Part shown: one piece after another, positions 58,332 to 64,000 of the stretch | Layout of the letters: each line of letters starts with the position of its first letter | Numbering within the stretch: position 1 is the first letter of the stretch | Source of the DNA: Impatiens glandulifera | Lineage: Eukaryota; Streptophyta; Magnoliopsida; Ericales; Balsaminaceae | DNA: 64,000 nucleotides | NCBI RefSeq assembly: GCF_907164915.1 | Contig: NC_061864.1 | Span: forward strand, 16,871,889 to 16,935,888 | Direction: 5' to 3' | The notes under the pieces: generated by a model | Told to the model about the DNA's origin: nothing | The model's database searches: none | What the model saw: the letters and a program-made list of their open reading frames with translations, nothing else | Position numbers and translations under genes: made by a program

Positions 58332-59853
58332 ATGGCAGAATTCAACAGCCCAAGGTACCGTTCTGGAGCAGCAGAAAAGGAGATAAAAGAAACCCTTTAC
58401 GCCCAACAAAAGCTTCTCAAAAATATTTCCAATGATTTGGAAGTTGAAAGAGAAGCGGCTTCAAGCGCCGCGAGCGAAGCCCTTTCGATGATATTAAAAC
58501 TTCAAGGAGAGAAAGCAGCCTTAATGATGGAGGCTAATCAATACAAAAGGTTAGCCGAAGAAAAAATGTGTCATGCAGAAGAAGCAATTGCCATTTTTGA
58601 AGATATCATTTATCAGAAAGAAATGGAGATTGTTTCTTTAGAATATCAACTTCAAGCTTACCGTTATAAACTCGTTAGCATGGGTTGTAATGATATCGGA
58701 GTATATGAATCCAGTTTTCCAGAACATCTGTTACAGAGAAACGACAGGTCTGGAGACAATATCGGAGGAGATCAGGGGAGTTTAAGAAGAAACTCAATGC
58801 CTACATTTTCTTCGTTCAAATCCTTCGACCAGAAAAGGGTTTTAAACGATTCTTCTGATTTGATCCCGGAAATAGAGGAGGAGTTAGAAATTTTTAAGGA
58901 TGCAGATGATTCTGTCGACGACGGGGAAAACAAATCTATGGATGATGTTATGGTTGGAAACGACATGAACATGTATTGGGATCAAATTCAAAAGCTAAAC
59001 CAACGATTAAAGGGAATAACAGGTTCTTTCTTCTAAGATCTCTATCTCGATTTGTTTGTTTGTTTAAGAAATGTTTTCTTAAGAAAAACATAAACAGGGT
59101 GGGGAGGAGACAACCCTTTTGCATCAAACTCAAAGGGAGATCAAGAACAAGAACAAGACCAAGAACAAGATCACAATCGGGGAAAAGAACAAGAACAAGA
59201 TCACAATTGGGGAAAAGAACGAGAACAAGAAGAAGAACGCAAAGAACAACCGGTTTCCTCTGTATTGCGTTCGATTTCTTTGGCACCAATTATAACTAAC
59301 CATAAGCGCACATCTCCATCCAAAGTCCATGACGTGTTTGAAGTTCCACAGAGTGAAGGAAACGAAATACCAAGAACAACAGGACCCCTTGCGCGAATGG
59401 CAACTGAAAATGTAAAAAAGATGATGAATTTGCATACAGGTAAGAGGTTGTTAACAAGGCCAACCGACATTAGTATGTTGGCTTCGGATCATCCGTATTC
59501 GATAGAGATTGGTGAATCTCAAACTTCGATTCAGCCACCAATTAGACCTACCAAAGTTAAAGGGTGTAAAAAATGTGGTCATTTGGGTGATTTTGGAGGG
59601 TTGATGATTTTGAAGGACATACAAGAAAAAGTTAATTCAATCCAGTTAGATATTAGAACCTTAAAGGATGATCATCAGAATAATAGATCATCATCTTCTT
59701 CAACTAGATCACATGATCAACCCAACCTAAACAATCTAAGTGAGGTATATCTATATGAAATCTTTCATTATTTTCTCATTCTTCATCAAAAACTAAATGA
59801 ATGTTAATCTTGGTTGGTTTAATTTGCAGTTAATGCTACACTTTTGGCTGTGA
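58332..59853 (+). CDS. GTD-binding (DUF593) myosin-binding-type protein
   Basis: Three exons: 58332-59022, 59098-59744 and 59830-59853, in phase, giving 453 residues. The GTD-binding domain is at about residues 18-115: LYAQQKLLKNISNDLEVERE, then AASSAASEALSMILKLQGEK, then EEAIAIFEDIIYQKEMEIVS and LEYQLQAYRYKLVSMG. It is a coiled coil that, in family members, binds myosin XI globular tails. A Gln/Glu/Asp low-complexity stretch follows (DQEQEQDQEQDHN, near 59140-59230), then a conserved C-terminal block (DIQEKVNSIQLDIRTLKDDH). No transmembrane anchor is evident in the N-terminus, unlike the longer myosin-binding proteins. It resembles At5g57830/At4g30830-type proteins from memory. The final exon of seven codons is predicted only from its splice site and stop. 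Confidence 0.85.
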
Positions 59854-61442
59854 AAGCTTAATGGATTCTATCAACCTGAGCATCTATTCTCCTCCACGCC
59901 TTCTCTATCGCAAGAATATAGCGAGAGAAGAGCTATCGCTCAGCGACTTCATTTCAGATTCAGTTTTGTTTTTCAAACTATATGTACATAATTGATCATG
60001 TCTTTTTAGAAGTTCTTATGTTAGTTCTAGTTTTGTTACCATCGAAAGTGATTAACATTAATTACTTTAGTTGTATAACATATATGAACTATAGTAGCTA
60101 TGAACTATAGTAGCTAGAGCTTCTCCAATTCCATATATATGCGTTCTTAATATGTCACCTTAAATACCATTTAATTCTTCTTCGTGAAAGGGTCACCTTG
60201 TTTGAAATCGTTGAACTAAATCTATTTAATGGTTTTCGATAAATGATGGAAAATTAACTCGAAATACCTCATAGCCCACGCAAATGAGACACATAATTGT
60301 AACATTAATCATAATTTACCTCGCTTGATAATTGATATCTAGTTTCAACATATCCTATTGTCTCATGAATCTAAAGGATTTTAACAATGTAATATAGAGG
60401 AGACCGGTTGATAGATTGTAATAGATCAATCTTCCATTAACTCACAACCCTCATTATTGATATTAACAATGGGAAATGATTTTTTAGCGACAAGATTTTT
60501 CCTTGATCAATAATGCTCTAGCTTTTACTAGTACTTACTATGTACTAAAATATTAATGTGGAATTTAATTATTAACATTTATAATAAATAATTTCAAAGA
60601 AGGAGAATTCACCATTACATACTTGACACATCCATTTTATCAATATGGAAAAATAAGATATTTATTTTATTATTGGGCACCAACTCACTAATATGAGATC
60701 ATAGTGAAGATCAATTATTGCATCAACTCATATTTTTTTTTATAAATTGTTAAAGACAAAAATCATTTTAGTAAGTGAGTTTGGTATTATAAAACCTTCC
60801 ACTAACTTGCTTACTCAAATCAATATTTAATCACCAAAAGATTTGAAATGGATAGTTGGCCTAAAAAAAATAATAATAGTGCCAATTGATTATGCAAAGC
60901 ACCATCTTTTTTTGTTTTTGTTACATAACTACTAGAACTCAATAGAATGTTGGATTATAAAAGGCAAAGATATTGGGTGGATAAAATATTAGTACTATAT
61001 GAAGGTCATTAACTTAATTTAAAGCTAAATGAGTTGTTTGATTGGATCTAAGTTGATGGCAATCCAAAGTTGAAAGTGGAGAATAAAATAGAGAAAACCC
61101 ATCAAAATAAAAATAAAGTTTATTGTCTTATTCATACATTTTCTCAATTAGTACACTATAGCTCAATTATTAATACATTAAGTGAGGTCATAAGTCTTAA
61201 CTATGAAATCTTACTATTTTCCTGAAAAACAAAATACACCACATACCAACTTCTTATTAATATTCATTTTCTTTACAAAATGTCCATCTATACATAATGA
61301 AAGAATTTATCTTAAAAAATGTAAAGGTGTCACAAACTTAACTCAATAAACATTATGAAACGAATCACAAATCCAACAATAAACATTTTGGAACAAATGT
61401 TTTAAGATGAAAATCTATGAATTCTATATATTTTAACCATTT
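59854..61442. other. AT-rich intergenic DNA between convergent genes
   Basis: 3' flanks of the DUF593 gene and the receptor kinase; nothing coding recognised. Confidence 0.55.
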
Positions 61443-64000
61443 TTACGAAAAATAGAGTTTCAACCGCATCATTTCTTGAGCCACGTCTAACATAGTTGGT
61501 CTCGTTGAAGAGTTATATTGCGTGCACATCAAACCGAGCTCAATCAACTCCAACACGACTCCACGCCACGTCTCGATGTCATATGTAATTTGATTGTGAC
61601 ATGGACCCTGCCTAATTTTGAGTGCTTCTTCCACCAAAGGCTCGAGCTTATGAGGGTAGTGACCCTTCACCCAATCATGCATTGTTAGGCCTTCGTGAAA
61701 AAGAACATCGGTTGGCCTTTTCCCCGTTATTATCTCGAGAATAAGAATTCCAAAACTATATACATCGCCTTGTATAGATGCCTTCCTCCCCAAGCCATAC
61801 TCTACCATTAGTGTAAAAAGAAAGTTAAAGATAACAGTATTTTGAATATGTTTCACATTAAATTTAGTTTTCAACCGTTTATTTAAAATACCTGGTGCAA
61901 TGTAGCCAACCGAACCACAAAGCAGGCCATCGGTAGAGCCATAAGAAGTCAAGTCATCCACTAAAGAATTAACCTTATCTTCACCACCTTTAACCAACCT
62001 CGAAATACCGAAATCGGTTACCAAAGCTGTCAAATCATCGTCGAGAAGAATGTTGCTCGGTTTAAGATCACAATGAACGACTCTAACCGGAGAATGATGA
62101 TGCAAATAGGCCACCCCTTCAGCAACATCACTACAAATGCTAACCAATTGAGCCAAGTCCAAGTCCAACACTCGAACCACCCCGAATTTCGGGTACAAAT
62201 GGTTCTCGAGGCTTCCATTCGACATTAAAGGAAAAACCAAAGCTTTGAAATCCGGCCTGCTGCAAATTGTGAGAATTCTCACCAAATTCCTATGCCTTGT
62301 CCTCTTAAGAACTTGACATTCTCTTCGAAAACTCCCCGAAATCTCTTTCGCAGTCGAATCCAACACCTTCACCGCTATTCTCGTGTTGTCTCTCAGAATT
62401 CCCTTATAAACGTGACCAAATCTACCCGAACCGATCAGGTTCGAGCTGCTAAAACCGTTAGTCGCTTCGATAAGTTGTCTACGTGAGATTCTCGGGTATT
62501 TAATCTCCCCCGGTTCTTCTTCTTCTACTTGCTTGTCTTGATTATCGAATCCTCGTTTACTAAACTTCGACTTTAGTACAAAATGGTAGCCGATTAGCAA
62601 ACACAATATAAGTAAAAACACAAGTGAGACTACAACCGGTAAAAACAGAGCACGACGAAGTCTCAATCTCTTCTTACATCTTTTCAATCCTAATTTGATG
62701 GATCCACATAACCCAGGATTACCCGCAAAGGAATCAAACCCCATCTTCGAAAAAGCTCCCTTATTCGAAACATTCCCATGGAAACCATTAAAGGAAAGAT
62801 TTAGTTTACTAAGAGTAGAGGATGTTTGAAGAGACGACGGTATTTCCCCTGTTAACCGGTTAAAGGATATATCGAGCTCCTTAAGGTAAGGAAGTCGACC
62901 TACCGATTCAGGAACAGAACCTTGAAACATATTATTCGACAAATTTAAATGTTCCAACGCAATGCAACTTCCAATCTGAGGTGGGATTGATCCAGATAGT
63001 TTATTAAACGATAAATCAATCGAAAGAACCATATCCATTTTACTTAGCTCCAATGGTATAGAACCTTCAAGTTCATTGTTGGATAGATTCAAATATATCT
63101 TCAAGTTGTTCAATCCAACAACTAATTCACTTGGTATTTGACCTGAAATTCTATTGTAGCTAAGATCAAGAATCTCCAAGTTAATACATTTTCCCAAACT
63201 TGGTGGTATTGTTCCAGAAATCTGATTTTCATGAAGCAATAATCTCCTTAATTGAGAAAGATTGTAGAAACTATCTGGGATTGAACCCGAAAGCTTGTTC
63301 TTCGATAAATCAAGAAGACCCAGATGAAGAACTTCACCAAAAGCCGAAGGAATCTCACCGGATAATGAATTATTCGACAAGTAAAGTCTTTCAAGCTTCT
63401 CCATTCCCCGGAATTCAGATGGGATTGTTCCGTTTAAGAAATTGCTCGATAAATTCAACAGGGTGAGATTAACAAGGTTCGATATTTGAGGAGGAATCGA
63501 GCCGTAGATTAGATTGTCGTCAAGATGAATCTCGACAAGATTCGATGAGAGAAATCCTATAACATGAGGAATCTCACCCCCGAGATTGTTTCCCGCCAAT
63601 TCGAGTTCTTGAAGATTTGAAGAATTAGTTAAAGAAGAGAAAAACGGTTGGAGATCATCGTTTTCGTTGTGGCTTACGAAGTTATTGTATGAAAGATATA
63701 AGAACTGTAAATGTGGCATCTTGATAATAACTTCGGCCGGTAACTCGCCGGAGATGAAATTCGATTCCAAATCAAGCCATTGTAATTTCGTCGAATTCGA
63801 AAGTGATTTTGGAAATCGACCGGTGAGATGATTAGACCAAAGAAGAAGAAACCTTAACTGTTTAAGCTCACATTGATTCTTCAATGGTATTTCTCCACTA
63901 AGTGAATTATTTGAAAGATCTAAATATTGTAAATAAGAAGATCCATTGCATAAAAGTTTCTCCGGTATCTCCCCACTTAGTTTATTACTTCCAATCGAAA
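61443..64000 (-). CDS. LRR receptor-like kinase, subfamily XII-like (At2g24130 type), N-terminus beyond window
   Basis: The frame is open to the right edge, so the signal peptide and first LRRs lie outside. One intron of 90 bp (61891-61802, CACCAG|GTATTT to GGTAG|AG) has no stop and is in frame, so it looks like coding sequence; removing it restores the motif GYIAPEYGLG. About 14 LRRs are visible, of the form LSNNSLSGEIPSAFGEVLHL. They are followed by a transmembrane helix (LFLPVVVSLVFLLILCLLIG) and a kinase domain: GSGRFGHVYKG, AVKVL, VHCDLKPSNILLDDD, DFGISRL and GDVYSFGILILEI. HCD in place of HRD makes it a non-RD kinase, a class often linked to immune receptors. It resembles Arabidopsis At2g24130 from memory. 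The ligand is unknown. The stop is at 61443. Confidence 0.92.
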   Translation of the reverse strand, partial: SIGSNKLSGEIPEKLLCNGSSYLQYLDLSNNSLSGEIPLKNQCELKQLRFLLLWSNHLTGRFPKSLSNSTKLQWLDLESNFISGELPAEVIIKMPHLQFLYLSYNNFVSHNENDDLQPFFSSLTNSSNLQELELAGNNLGGEIPHVIGFLSSNLVEIHLDDNLIYGSIPPQISNLVNLTLLNLSSNFLNGTIPSEFRGMEKLERLYLSNNSLSGEIPSAFGEVLHLGLLDLSKNKLSGSIPDSFYNLSQLRRLLLHENQISGTIPPSLGKCINLEILDLSYNRISGQIPSELVVGLNNLKIYLNLSNNELEGSIPLELSKMDMVLSIDLSFNKLSGSIPPQIGSCIALEHLNLSNNMFQGSVPESVGRLPYLKELDISFNRLTGEIPSSLQTSSTLSKLNLSFNGFHGNVSNKGAFSKMGFDSFAGNPGLCGSIKLGLKRCKKRLRLRRALFLPVVVSLVFLLILCLLIGYHFVLKSKFSKRGFDNQDKQVEEEEPGEIKYPRISRRQLIEATNGFSSSNLIGSGRFGHVYKGILRDNTRIAVKVLDSTAKEISGSFRRECQVLKRTRHRNLVRILTICSRPDFKALVFPLMSNGSLENHLYPKFGVVRVLDLDLAQLVSICSDVAEGVAYLHHHSPVRVVHCDLKPSNILLDDDLTALVTDFGISRLVKGGEDKVNSLVDDLTSYGSTDGLLCGSVGYIAPGILNKRLKTKFNVKHIQNTVIFNFLFTLMVEYGLGRKASIQGDVYSFGILILEIITGKRPTDVLFHEGLTMHDWVKGHYPHKLEPLVEEALKIRQGPCHNQITYDIETWRGVVLELIELGLMCTQYNSSTRPTMLDVAQEMMRLKLYFS

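Overview
This is nuclear DNA from a plant, most likely a eudicot. The genes have many short exons with GT..AG introns, the intergenic DNA is very AT-rich, and plant retrotransposons, a MULE, SINEs, MITEs and a Helitron-like end are all present. I cannot name the species. Homologies were recognised by eye from remembered family sequences; no database search was run.

Layout. 1-4.2 kb: decayed Ty3/gypsy (+) and Ty1/copia (-) fragments. 6.5-7.9 kb: an intact two-exon SKIP1 F-box gene (+). 8.3-18.2 kb: a transposon nest. A (+) gypsy chromovirus (8999-14007) has split an older (-) gypsy integrase and carries a SINE in its 3' LTR; a copia fragment and a LINE fragment follow. 18.7-27.0 kb: a large MULE with two convergent genes, a DUF1985/Ulp1 cysteine-protease gene (+, two frameshifts) and a MuDR-type transposase (-), plus many tandem repeats built on a GCGTCA/GCGTNACGCA core. 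27.3-27.7 kb: a small non-autonomous relative. 27.9-29.8 kb: a ten-exon MPS1/PRD2 meiotic gene (-). 29.8-30.6 kb: a deletion derivative of the 9-kb gypsy family. 31.5-35.8 kb: nine-exon eIF(iso)4G (-). 37.0-39.6 kb: a tandem-repeat region ending in a Helitron-type 3' hairpin. 39.7-43.0 kb: a 13-exon plastid-type FAD oxidoreductase (PDE327-like, +). 44.0-48.9 kb: an AUG8/QWRF gene (+) with about 75 extra copies of a decapeptide. 49.8-50.0 kb: a hAT MITE with a perfect 8-bp TSD. 50.9-51.6 kb: a three-exon ubiquitin-like gene (-). 53.2-56.05 kb: a short copia element lacking reverse transcriptase (-). 58.3-59.9 kb: a GTD-binding (DUF593) myosin-binding gene (+). 61.4 kb to the right edge: an LRR receptor kinase (-), cut by the window end.

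How it fits together. The host genes (SKIP1, MPS1, eIFiso4G, PDE327-like, AUG8, ubiquitin-like, DUF593, LRR-RLK) are, from memory, the genes found in fractionated form on duplicated blocks of Arabidopsis chromosomes 5, 4 and 2, so this looks like an ancestral gene order. They share no pathway. The 21 kb between SKIP1 and MPS1 is almost entirely transposon.

Most interesting: the Ulp1-bearing MULE and its element-wide GCGTNACGCA repeat vocabulary, the extreme coding minisatellite in AUG8, the RT-less copia element, and the SINE and Helitron termini.
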